A stretch of DNA of 12,836 nt from Candidatus Daviesbacteria bacterium RIFCSPHIGHO2_02_FULL_39_12 (GTDB lineage: Bacteria > Patescibacteriota > Microgenomatia > Daviesbacterales > UBA10151), in NCBI GenBank assembly GCA_001777055.1, contig MFCX01000028.1, forward strand, positions 10,997 through 23,832, given 5' to 3'. A program made the position numbers and the translations under genes. Each line of letters starts with the position of its first letter. Within the stretch, counting starts at the first letter, position 1. The notes beneath the pieces are model-generated. The model was not told where the DNA came from. It made no database searches and was given only the letters and a program-made list of their open reading frames with translations. Shown here one piece after another: positions 5,557-12,115 of this stretch.

Positions 5557-8500
5557 TTATTTCGCTACAAGTTTAATTACTTTCTGTGGTAACTGCTTGG
5601 AAACACCTGCATCACGAGTACCACGCGCCTGTCTCCATGCTTCATCTAAGATACTTACTCCATCCGACGACCAACTGTTTTTAATAGTAATAAACCTAAG
5701 GAATGTTTCAGCATCTTTGTTGACCTCCAATCCTCCCTCTTCTTGTCTGATACCTCTTTTTGAAGAAAGCCACCAATTCAAAATTCTATAATGCCATCTT
5801 TCGCCCATTTCAAGACCTATTCCAGAACCACCCGCACTACGATTATAACCTAGCTGCGCTTCCAGGAATATATTTAATGGCGCTTCTCTTTTTAAAATTT
5901 CTCTGGTTACATCAACAAGATCCTTTCTAGTACTAGGAAAAAGCGGATGTTTATTCATATAATCTGAAGGGTCAGGTGCTTCAATATAATCAAGCATATC
6001 CAGAGTTGCTCCACCAGTTTCCCCACTTTGCGGTAATTTTGGCAAATACTTCAGTATTTGAGCTGAATCTACTGTGAGTTTATCCCAAAAAGACCAACTT
6101 GTTTCTCCTCTTTGTTCATCTATTGATGTTTCTCCGCGCTGTCTCCAACCCTGCGCGTCTTTAAAACCTGCTGCGATTTGTTTCAATCCCGGCTCATCTA
6201 TATGTTCTTTATTAACATTAAGAATCAAATCCGGCAGATTTTCAGCATCACATTCTTCAGCAAGGCTGGATTTTAAAAGAGGAACAAACGGTAAAAGTTC
6301 CCATGCCCTACCTATTCTTTCCCTTTTATTAGTCATCCAATATTCCGGCAAGTATTGCAACCTCTTAACCCCCCAAGGGATATCCTGACTTCCATAATAA
6401 ATCCGGTCTGTCGAAAATTTACCTTCTATATTACTTCTAGAATCACATCTCATATTATCAGCACTGTCTATTGCGTCAGGCTTGAAAGTCGCTTCCCAAC
6501 GGGCCAATTGCCTAACAGTAATATGAAATATTAAAGAATCAGTGATTGCATCTTCAAAAAGCTCTTTCAACTTTTCATCCGGTAATTCTTCTAAGGACTT
6601 TCCGTCTATCTCTGCCTTGTCCAAAGTGGTAAAATCACCCCTTCCTGATTGATCCAATCTTTCCAAAATCTTTTTTATAAAAGGCTGCCTACCTTTTTTG
6701 GCTTCTCTCATGGCTGTTAAATTAGCAAATATTTCTCTGGATGCTTTATAATTACTAATGAAATTATCCCTCACCGGATTGAGTTCATTCTTGTTGACTA
6801 TGTCTTCAAAGGTGTATGTGCGAGGGGTACCGTCTGCATTTTTTTCTGTAGAACTTTCAAAGACAGCTTTGTAACCATTATCCCGCAAACTTTTAGCTGC
6901 TTTCAAAAATGCGGTAAATGCCTCTTGCGTAATCCCAGTATCTTCAAGCCCTTTAACTAATCCTGTAATGATTTTCTCTTTTCCTTTTTCATCTTTATAT
7001 TTTATTACTGGCTTTCCCTTGTCATATACCCAGGGATGTGTTGCCCATTGATAAGCTCTCCACCGCATTCGTGCCGGGCTATCATTATTTTTTTTCATTG
7101 CATCCAGGATAGCGAATTTGTAGACATAAGTTACATCCTCAATACTGATATGCTCACCGTTTTCCATGATTATTGAAGGGGCTCCTAGACGGGCTGATTC
7201 TCCAAAAATATTAAACACCTGCCAGGTAGTTTCAATAGCGCTCTTAGCTTGAACCAGTAATCTATCATATTGATTCTGCAGTTTTGTATACTGCTCCTTA
7301 GCCTTTCTCAGGCTTTCCAAATCTTTGTCAGTTACTTTCTTCTCATCATTTGCCTTTTTAACCCGTTCAAATTCAACTTTATACTCATCTTTAGCAACAG
7401 AGGCCTTCTCTTTTGGTTTAGAATGCCTGGGCTCAAACTTCATCCTCAAAAAATCCTGCCATGTGGTTTGTTCCATCAACTCTGTTGGCGTAGCTGCTTT
7501 AGCCTGATAATTTACCAACTCTTCCGCTAATTGTTCTTTAATTTTATTTCGCAAAGTTCGCTGAGCCCAAATGTTTTTCGTACCCTGTCCTTCAAACCCG
7601 GCAGGCTGGAATAGTAAACGGTTCTTTGGATCTAAAAATAGCATCATGGCCGGGGCAACCAAACCGTTATTCATATCCAAAATCCTTATCATTTTGTCAA
7701 TCCCGATCACACCTCCCCATTTCTCATATAAAGGAATAAAGTATTCATCCATCAGTAGATTCGCAGCAGCAAAGTTCATAACGTAGAATTCTCCCCTGTT
7801 TTCCGCAAGTATATTGATTCTGGTTAAAGCTTTCTGCGCAGCAGAAGCTGACATACCGGATTGTATAAGAACATCTTTTTTTGACATGATAGCAGCAGAC
7901 AAATATTGCATTTTCTGCATGATTGTTTGAACATCATAAACATGAGCTCCTTCCAAAAGGCCTGTCAGATAATTATTCACACCCTGCTCAACCTGCGCTT
8001 CTGTTGTACCTATCAAAGTAAGATAATACCTGTCTACATAAAATAATTTGTCTTCCTCTGCTTTTTGGTCTGCATCCAGCCTTTCTCTCGCTGCCCGCTC
8101 TTGTCCGCGTATATCCCACTCTCCGGATATTCTTTGTATTTTAATCTCCCCTACAAGCCGATCATATCTCTTCTGCGTTATAGTTCCTTGCGCCTTCTGT
8201 TGATCTAACGCTTCTCTTGAATTTTCAGTCAAAAGACGTTTATAGTATAAATTAGACAAAGAATCATAGATCTGATCATATGCTCCAGAAACAAAAGCTT
8301 TTCTAATACCTTTAAAATGATTTTCATCTTCTTTGGATACTACGCCATCTCTAATAAGTTGTTTCCAGACAGCGCCAAGCTCTGCTGTATTTATAAATGA
8401 GTCTTTACTATCCTCATCTGATTCTTTAGCTATTATTTCTTTTACTTCAGCAAAAGTAAGATTACGGGACCCTCTTCTTCCCTCCATATCCGCATCAACC

Positions 8501-9720
8501 TGATCTGCTCTGCTTTGAGAAAATAAAGACAATGCCAGCTCCTGGTATCTTCTATCAAGTCTTCCTTCCAAATCTTCAAAAATACCAAGGTTTCTTGCCT
8601 GATGAAAATTCCATTCTAAAGCCCTGTTTGCCTGTTCTAAAACGGTTGCATCTTGCGCAGCAGCAGGTTTATTGTTTTCCTCTGTTATACGCTGAAGTAT
8701 TAGCTGAACTGATGCTCTATTAAACTGATTTTCCGGAGTCAAACGAGCTTCTGTATCCTTTAATGGATTTTCCTCTAGGTCTCTTGCTTCTTTTTTCCAC
8801 GGCTCTGCATCTTCTTTGGATGCTATTTCTTCTTTTAATTTGTTAACTCTTCCCCTAACTTCTTCTTTACGCTTTTCCCTGTTGCTAACAAAATCGCTAC
8901 TGGTTAAATCCGTAAGCTCTTGTTTTACTTTTTTTAATTCGTCTACTATCTGAGTCGGTCTTTTCAAATACCTCTTCCATTCCTCTCTTGAAGCATGCGG
9001 AGGACATAAATGATCCTCTTCTGTCTCTGGAATTCCATCTTTGATTCCAAAAGACTCGCGACCTGCTGTAATGCTAATTTGTTCCTGTTTAAGAGCATCC
9101 CATCTATTTAAAGTATCTATGACTCGTCCTTGTTTTGCAGGATCGCCTTTATATTTATCGATTTCTTCTTCATCATAATTCACCAACTCTAATTCAACTG
9201 CAATTATTCGTGTGTCTTTTCCATCATAAAGTTTTTTACTTAAAGCATACTCTGCAAAAGCTTTATAGGCTGCATTGAAGTTATTTTTATTAGCTTCAGC
9301 TACTCTTTCTACATTCGGCATATTATAAAAATGCCGCATGACCAAAACTGCAGCCTGAACGGTTCTATCTTCAGGTTCAAGTTTCTCCCATTCTGTCTGA
9401 TCAAATCCCTTTACCTTTGACCACCAACCAGGCGCTTTTTTTTGCTCGTCAAATCCATCTCCTCCTGCTACCTCTGTTACCCAGGCAACTTTCTCTCTTG
9501 TTATTGGATCAGTCCAAACTTTTTGTTTGCCTTTTTCTTCAATAAGATAATCCTGCCTTTTTGGATCATATTCTGGTGAGATATACCAAGGTTTGTCAGC
9601 TATAATGCTGCTTTGTCCTGATGGTTGTTTTGGACCAGCTTCTTGCCCAATAGAAGTTTGGGGTAAAACAGGGCTTATATCTGGGGATGAACCACCTTCT
9701 GCCATATGTTCTTGTGCCAT
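5557..9720 (-). CDS. Giant 1387-residue soluble protein of unknown function, 3' end in the IS repeat
   Basis: I do not recognise this protein. It has no signal peptide and no membrane helices and is highly charged, so it is probably cytoplasmic. Residues 1-45 are Pro/Ser/Gln-rich and likely disordered. Lys/Glu-rich, coiled-coil-like helices stand near 255-318 and 765-830. In between and after are mixed helical stretches, a Trp-rich patch (WRAYQWATHPWVYDKG, about 887-902), and a short internal duplication (QRGETS-IDE-QRGETS, 1194-1208). No ATPase, nuclease or protease motif is visible. The start ATG at 9720 follows a good promoter by 48 bp but lacks a clear Shine-Dalgarno. The last codons GTA GCG AAA TAA are the IS terminal repeat, so residues 1385-1387 are not native. 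Its position opposite a T4SS-like cluster suggests, but does not show, a link to that apparatus. Confidence 0.8.
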   Translation of the reverse strand: MAQEHMAEGGSSPDISPVLPQTSIGQEAGPKQPSGQSSIIADKPWYISPEYDPKRQDYLIEEKGKQKVWTDPITREKVAWVTEVAGGDGFDEQKKAPGWWSKVKGFDQTEWEKLEPEDRTVQAAVLVMRHFYNMPNVERVAEANKNNFNAAYKAFAEYALSKKLYDGKDTRIIAVELELVNYDEEEIDKYKGDPAKQGRVIDTLNRWDALKQEQISITAGRESFGIKDGIPETEEDHLCPPHASREEWKRYLKRPTQIVDELKKVKQELTDLTSSDFVSNREKRKEEVRGRVNKLKEEIASKEDAEPWKKEARDLEENPLKDTEARLTPENQFNRASVQLILQRITEENNKPAAAQDATVLEQANRALEWNFHQARNLGIFEDLEGRLDRRYQELALSLFSQSRADQVDADMEGRRGSRNLTFAEVKEIIAKESDEDSKDSFINTAELGAVWKQLIRDGVVSKEDENHFKGIRKAFVSGAYDQIYDSLSNLYYKRLLTENSREALDQQKAQGTITQKRYDRLVGEIKIQRISGEWDIRGQERAARERLDADQKAEEDKLFYVDRYYLTLIGTTEAQVEQGVNNYLTGLLEGAHVYDVQTIMQKMQYLSAAIMSKKDVLIQSGMSASAAQKALTRINILAENRGEFYVMNFAAANLLMDEYFIPLYEKWGGVIGIDKMIRILDMNNGLVAPAMMLFLDPKNRLLFQPAGFEGQGTKNIWAQRTLRNKIKEQLAEELVNYQAKAATPTELMEQTTWQDFLRMKFEPRHSKPKEKASVAKDEYKVEFERVKKANDEKKVTDKDLESLRKAKEQYTKLQNQYDRLLVQAKSAIETTWQVFNIFGESARLGAPSIIMENGEHISIEDVTYVYKFAILDAMKKNNDSPARMRWRAYQWATHPWVYDKGKPVIKYKDEKGKEKIITGLVKGLEDTGITQEAFTAFLKAAKSLRDNGYKAVFESSTEKNADGTPRTYTFEDIVNKNELNPVRDNFISNYKASREIFANLTAMREAKKGRQPFIKKILERLDQSGRGDFTTLDKAEIDGKSLEELPDEKLKELFEDAITDSLIFHITVRQLARWEATFKPDAIDSADNMRCDSRSNIEGKFSTDRIYYGSQDIPWGVKRLQYLPEYWMTNKRERIGRAWELLPFVPLLKSSLAEECDAENLPDLILNVNKEHIDEPGLKQIAAGFKDAQGWRQRGETSIDEQRGETSWSFWDKLTVDSAQILKYLPKLPQSGETGGATLDMLDYIEAPDPSDYMNKHPLFPSTRKDLVDVTREILKREAPLNIFLEAQLGYNRSAGGSGIGLEMGERWHYRILNWWLSSKRGIRQEEGGLEVNKDAETFLRFITIKNSWSSDGVSILDEAWRQARGTRDAGVSKQLPQKVIKLVAK

Positions 9721-9768
9721 GGTTTTTTCTATATCAGAAAGTTTTCCAAAAACTCATGGACTAATTCC

Positions 9769-9798
9769 AGTTTAGAGCTTTGGTAAACCAACTGTCAA
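9769..9798 (-). promoter_or_regulatory. Promoter of the giant gene, near-copy of the HigB-like toxin promoter
   Basis: On the - strand, TTGACA (9798-9793), an 18-bp spacer, and TAAACT (9774-9769). Start of transcription is expected near 9762, which leaves a ~42-nt leader before the ATG at 9720. The segment matches 11279-11308 at all but a few positions, including the shared spacer sequence TTTACCAAAGCTCTA. Confidence 0.6.
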
Positions 9799-9811
9799 CC
9801 TTTCTAGTAGC

Positions 9812-9878
9812 GTCGAGAGTCTAGAGTCAAGCAAAAAATATGTCTTCCTAGATTCTTAACTCTAGCAACTAGCCACTA
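9812..9878. repeat. Second, collapsed heptamer-repeat element
   Basis: Left side: GTCGAGA, GTCTAGA, GTCAAGC in tandem (9812-9832). Right side: CTCTAGCAACTAGCCACTA (9860-9878), which differs from the right end of the 358-549 element at two positions of this stretch. The interior is only ~25 bp and holds no S23-like coding remnant. It lies upstream of the giant-gene promoter. Confidence 0.6.
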
Positions 9879-9884
9879 CTCTGA

Positions 9885-9957
9885 CAAGTTTACACTTCGA
9901 CTACGCTCAGCGCTTGATTTAATACTTACAAAATCCTGACGGGAGTAAGAGTAAAAA
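9885..9957 (-). repeat. Cassette repeat, copy A (after the toxin remnant)
   Basis: Written on the + strand: CAAGTTTACACT at the left, GCTTGATTTAATAC in the middle (9912-9925), and the core AAAATCCTGACGGGAG (9930-9945), then a G/A-rich tail ending GTAAAA. The variable middle is TCGACTACGCTCAGC, part of a common intergenic palindrome. The core ends about 20 bp from the stop of the toxin pseudogene (9963). Confidence 0.65.
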
Positions 9958-9962
9958 GTTAG

Positions 9963-10102
9963 TTAACCCAGTGCCTCATCATGAGGCCCAATCGCGCGAA
10001 GAGTAATTACATCTTCCGAAATTGTTTTTCGCACTTAATTTGTATTTTCAACGGAAGCTTTTTGTACTGCTTTTTAAATTTCTCCGGGCGTTCAAATTTC
10101 AC
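9963..10102 (-). pseudogene. RelE/YafQ-type toxin remnant with internal deletion
   Basis: On the - strand, starting at GTG 10102, the frame reads VKFERPEKFKKQYKKLPLKI, continues QIKCEKQF, and then hits a stop. Two bases out of frame, 10016-9963 reads EDVITLRAIGPHDEALG and then TAA. The first block is the N-terminal part of RelE/ParE/YafQ-type toxins; the second is their conserved C-terminal end, including the IGPHDEAL histidine motif. The ~45 middle residues, which would carry the substrate-binding strands, are missing and the frame is shifted, so no toxin can be made. It begins 4 bp after the antitoxin stop at 10107, the expected place for the partner toxin. Intact antitoxin, dead toxin. Confidence 0.7.
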
Positions 10103-10106
10103 TTTA

Positions 10107-10346
10107 TTAACTGTGGAGATCTGCTATTAACTCTTCTACAGAATCGAAACGCTTTACCCTTCCAGCAGTAATATCCTCATCCGCTTCTCTTTCAGTTTTT
10201 TCCCACTGCTCTTTAGTCCAGAATTTTATTGGTTTTTGAGTCTTCTTTACCCGGGCCTTTTTTAACGCATGCACCTCTTCCAGTGCTTTTTCAAGCTTCT
10301 TTTCCACTCTATCTATAGTGCTAATCGGCAATGTTACCATATTCAT
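10107..10346 (-). CDS. Orphan antitoxin of a decayed toxin-antitoxin pair
   Basis: A 79-residue acidic and basic protein. The N-terminal third reads MVTLPISTIDRVEKKLEKAL, a helix likely to dimerise. A Lys-rich linker follows, then a C-terminal toxin-binding-like segment (WTKEQWEKTEREADEDITAG, then RVKRFDSVEELIADL). This EADEDIxAGRVxxFxSVEELxxDL ending is common in antitoxins paired with RelE/ParE toxins. The family of the N-terminal domain is not clear to me. The start could be ATG 10346 or the third residue (ATG 10340). A TATAAT at 10354-10349 sits so close that transcription would begin around 10342, which favours the internal Met as a leaderless start. The partner toxin downstream is destroyed. 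Confidence 0.7.
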   Translation of the reverse strand: MNMVTLPISTIDRVEKKLEKALEEVHALKKARVKKTQKPIKFWTKEQWEKTEREADEDITAGRVKRFDSVEELIADLHS

Positions 10347-10348
10347 AG

Positions 10349-10354
10349 ATTATA
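10349..10354 (-). promoter_or_regulatory. Possible -10 box of the orphan antitoxin
   Basis: A perfect TATAAT on the - strand, 3 bp before the ATG at 10346 and 8 bp before the ATG at 10340. No good -35 box stands at the usual distance (TTCTTA is the best), so the promoter is uncertain. Confidence 0.35.
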
Positions 10355-10436
10355 TTCTATCACAATTCTTCATAAGAAGTGCTTGACGTTTTGCAGAATG
10401 CAAAAGGCAAGGTTCTTGAGCAAAACGAAAGGTTTT

Positions 10437-10475
10437 TATTTAAACTTAACAAAATAATGACGGGAATTAGTGTAA
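10437..10475 (-). repeat. Cassette repeat, copy B (after the XRE antitoxin)
   Basis: The most worn copy: on the + strand TTTAAACTTAACAAAATAAT, then GACGGGAATTAGTGTAAGA. Only the core AAAATnnTGACGGG and the purine-rich tail are kept. It ends a few bases from the stop of the XRE antitoxin at 10482, the same relative place as copies A, C and D. Confidence 0.45.
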
Positions 10476-10481
10476 GATACT

Positions 10482-10757
10482 TTATCTTGAGAAATGCACT
10501 GTGAGTTTATAACCCATTACCTGAGCAATTTTTTGTAAAAATTCAAGGGAGGGATTAGTGCTGCCCGATTCCAAACGGGCAATAGCAGATTGTTTAGTGC
10601 CAATTTTTTCTGCTACTTCCTTCTGTGTCATATTACTTTTAATCCTGGCTGATATAAGCTGTGAAATCACCGTATAACGTGGAGCAAGTTTATCATACTC
10701 CCTTTTTGTTTCCGGATCAGACAATAATTCTTTTTCTAAATCCTCCCATTTACTCAT
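10482..10757 (-). CDS. XRE-family HTH antitoxin (HigA-like)
   Basis: A 91-residue protein with a ~30-residue N-terminal extension (SKWEDLEKELLSDPETKREY) followed by a Cro/C1-type helix-turn-helix at about 33-85. The recognisable segments are MTQKEVAEKIGTKQSAIARL and ESGSTNPSLEFLQKIAQVMG. Extension plus HTH is the layout of HigA-type antitoxins that pair with HigB/Gp49-like toxins, and such a toxin lies just upstream, in the toxin-first order usual for higBA. The role would be toxin neutralisation and autorepression. Unlike a normal higBA operon, the two genes are 164 bp apart with a MITE-like element between them, and this gene has its own promoter with a perfect palindrome in it. Confidence 0.82.
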   Translation of the reverse strand: MSKWEDLEKELLSDPETKREYDKLAPRYTVISQLISARIKSNMTQKEVAEKIGTKQSAIARLESGSTNPSLEFLQKIAQVMGYKLTVHFSR

Positions 10758-10763
10758 AAATTA

Positions 10764-10793
10764 TATATAACATAGATGTTATACATATGTCAA
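10764..10793 (-). promoter_or_regulatory. Promoter and palindromic operator of the XRE antitoxin
   Basis: On the - strand, TTGACA (10793-10788), then 17-18 bp, then TTATAT/TATATA (10770-10764). The spacer contains ATAACAT-CT-ATGTTAT (10782-10767), a perfect 7+7 palindrome suited to a dimeric HTH repressor. The expected transcription start is at or next to the ATG at 10757, so the mRNA would be leaderless. Confidence 0.6.
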
Positions 10794-10812
10794 GCTTTTC
10801 ATGCGTAACTAT

Positions 10813-10919
10813 TCAGTATTTCCCAGTAAGCTGTCATCCTGAGCACAGCGAAGGATATCACTTAAATTATATTCTTCGGCTTTCAGCCTCAGAATGACAA
10901 AATCGCTGGGAAGAACTGA
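10813..10919. repeat. MITE-like palindromic element between toxin and antitoxin
   Basis: A 107-bp element with imperfect inverted ends: TCAGTATTTCCCAG...TGTCATCCTGAG on the left (10813-10842), and on the reverse strand TCAGTTCTTCCCAG...TGTCATTCTGAG from the right end (10919). An inner inverted pair, CGAAGGATAT (10849-10858) and ATATTCTTCG (10869-10878), completes a long stem. It carries no gene. The TGTCATxCTGAG...GCGAAGGAT wording is typical of small intergenic repeats in many bacteria. It begins 3 bp beyond the toxin stop codon. Confidence 0.7.
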
Positions 10920-10921
10920 AC

Positions 10922-11269
10922 TCATACTTTCATGCGCCGTAATGCTAAATCTAACTCTTTTTGAGGGGTTTGTAGGGTTTTCTTCTTAAAAGCATGCAAC
11001 AGGTGTATAGTTCGTTGTGAAGTAAAACAGTAAAAAAATCTCAACTCTTCCTTACCTCTAATTCTCAGTTCATAAAGCCCTAACCCAAGAGATTTTGAAT
11101 GAGGCATACCCAATTTATTTCCATGTTGTCTTAGAAGTTTGACATTATGAGCTATTTTAGCTCTAGTTTGAGGCTGTTGCTTTTTGATAAATTCATCTAC
11201 GACTTTTTCTCCACTACCAGTCTCAAATGTTAAGATTGTCCATTCAAAAGCCTCCTGAGCGGTGTCCAT
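10922..11269 (-). CDS. HigB/Gp49-like (RelE superfamily) toxin
   Basis: I choose ATG 11269, giving 115 residues. A longer frame from TTG 11308 is possible, but that TTG is the first base triplet of the TTGACA promoter box, and the extra residues do not resemble the family. The protein reads FEWTILTFETGSGEKVVDEF at the N-terminus, and in the second half LGLGLYELRIRGKEELRFFY and LLHAFKKKTLQTPQKELDLA, the strands and C-terminal helix of the phage-derived Gp49/HigB family. Members of this family cleave mRNA on the ribosome. The length is normal and no defect is visible. Its HigA-like partner lies downstream at 10482-10757. An mRNA starting near 11271 would be leaderless. Confidence 0.82.
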   Translation of the reverse strand: MDTAQEAFEWTILTFETGSGEKVVDEFIKKQQPQTRAKIAHNVKLLRQHGNKLGMPHSKSLGLGLYELRIRGKEELRFFYCFTSQRTIHLLHAFKKKTLQTPQKELDLALRRMKV

Positions 11270-11278
11270 TTCCCAACC

Positions 11279-11308
11279 AGTGTAGAGCTTTGGTAAACTA
11301 ACTGTCAA
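11279..11308 (-). promoter_or_regulatory. Promoter of the HigB-like toxin
   Basis: On the - strand, TTGACA (11308-11303), an 18-bp spacer, and TACACT (11284-11279). The expected start of transcription (~11272) is 2-3 nt before the ATG at 11269. The sequence is nearly the same as the giant-gene promoter at 9769-9798. Confidence 0.6.
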
Positions 11309-11369
11309 TCCTTCGACTACGTTCTTCGATAAGGAACTCCGCTCAGGACTATAGCCCTCCTTTCTTAAG

Positions 11370-11470
11370 CAAGTTTACACTGAACATTAGCGAAGTGCTT
11401 GATTTAATTATGATAAGCGAAGCTTGCGGGCTAATCGCCCTTAAAATCCTGACGGGGATGAGGGTAAAAT
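11370..11470 (-). repeat. Cassette repeat, copy C (after the PIN gene)
   Basis: On the + strand: CAAGTTTACACT (11370-11381), GTGCTTGATTTAATTATGAT (11396-11415), and the core AAAATCCTGACGGGGATG (11443-11460), then AGGGTAAAAT. Compared with copy D it carries a ~28-bp palindrome-rich insertion (11416-11442, including GGGC...GCCC) between TTATGAT and AAAATCC. The core ends 14 bp from the PIN stop codon. Confidence 0.7.
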
Positions 11471-11742
11471 TAAACTAATCCTTTAAGATACTGCTCCGGA
11501 TTAACAATCTTCAGCGGTTTAACAAGTCTCCTGACTTCTTCTTTAAGCAGATGTTTTTTATCCAGTGTAATTAAATAATCACTTTTTGTTAACTTTGCTC
11601 CTGCTATTACATGCAGATCATCCTCTGCCACTATATCCTGATAAGGTCTTGCTTCATCTTTGGTAATCTTTTTCCTTACCAAAATTTTATTATCTTTAAT
11701 AAATAATCTTATATCCGAAGCATCCAAATATATCTTAACCAC
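11470..11742 (-). CDS. PIN-domain toxin, internally deleted
   Basis: A 90-residue protein starting at GTG 11742, overlapping the antitoxin stop by 8 nt. The first strand with the first catalytic Asp is present (IYLDAS, D7). The C-terminal half of a PIN domain is also present: YQDIVAEDDLHVIAGAKLTK with its conserved acidic pair, then DYLITLDKKHLL with D55 and D61. PIN nucleases of this type usually have about 130-150 residues. The middle, which holds helices 1-3 and the second catalytic acid, is missing, and D7 runs almost directly into IRLFIKDNKILVRKK. The deletion is in frame, so a protein can be made but should lack nuclease activity. It might still bind the antitoxin. Confidence is high for the family and moderate for loss of function. 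Confidence 0.72.
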   Translation of the reverse strand: MVKIYLDASDIRLFIKDNKILVRKKITKDEARPYQDIVAEDDLHVIAGAKLTKSDYLITLDKKHLLKEEVRRLVKPLKIVNPEQYLKGLV

Positions 11743-12046
11743 GTTTTAATAATTTAAGCTTATTACGGAGTAACAAACTTGCTTTATTATCAATTTTTTT
11801 GGCTAAAATCTTTGGCAATTTATCATCTTTTAGCCATTGTTCTATTTCCTCATCGTTAAAAATTCTATACGGCAGAGGTTCTGATGAAGACTCAATAATC
11901 ACTTTATTTCCCATTCTCTGCGCCTTGACTATTTGACCTTCCTCCAGACCAAGCTCGTCCCTCCACTCCTTTGGAATGGTAACCATTCCCTTACCAAGGA
12001 TTCTTAAATATTCTTCTTGTGATCGGTTAGCGATTATTTGTTTCAT
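11735..12046 (-). CDS. AbrB/SpoVT-type antitoxin
   Basis: A 103-residue protein. A swapped-hairpin AbrB DNA-binding domain occupies about 15-55: LGKGMVTIPKEWRDELGLEE, then GQIVKAQRMGNKVIIES. The C-terminal tail (about 58-103) is longer than the DNA-binding core and contains RIFNDEEIEQWLKDDKLPKI, presumably the toxin-binding part, ending in a basic stretch. AbrB-type antitoxins are regular partners of PIN toxins, and the overlapping downstream gene encodes one. It likely represses its own promoter. The start ATG 12046 follows the promoter by 23 bp; no strong Shine-Dalgarno is seen. Confidence 0.83.
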   Translation of the reverse strand: MKQIIANRSQEEYLRILGKGMVTIPKEWRDELGLEEGQIVKAQRMGNKVIIESSSEPLPYRIFNDEEIEQWLKDDKLPKILAKKIDNKASLLLRNKLKLLKRG

Positions 12047-12069
12047 AGTTTAAATTTCTAACTTTTTAC

Positions 12070-12098
12070 ATTGTAAACTATTTAAACCTGGTTGTCAA
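12070..12098 (-). promoter_or_regulatory. Promoter of the AbrB/PIN operon
   Basis: On the - strand, TTGACA (12098-12093), a 17-bp spacer, and TACAAT (12075-12070), close to consensus. Transcription should start near 12063, giving a ~17-nt leader. Confidence 0.65.
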
Positions 12099-12115
12099 CT
12101 CATCCTTTCTGGTTG

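Larger units (their letters stand above)
4544..5569 (-). mobile_element. IS5-superfamily insertion sequence
   Basis: A 1026-bp element bounded by 13-bp perfect inverted ends, TGTAGCGAAATAA (4544-4556), with its reverse complement at 5557-5569. A looser match continues inward (ACTGTCAGTATT versus TACCTGTTAATATT). It carries a single transposase gene. No direct target duplication is apparent outside the ends (ATA on the left, AGT on the right), so the flanks may have been altered by deletion or recombination after insertion. It separates the VirB6-like gene from the converging giant gene and overlaps the 3' end of the latter. Confidence 0.82.

Noticed and set aside
11270..11308. TTG start at 11308 for the HigB-like toxin
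   Set aside because: The TTG is part of the TTGACA promoter box shared with the giant gene, and the extra 13 residues have no counterpart in the family; ATG 11269 is preferred.
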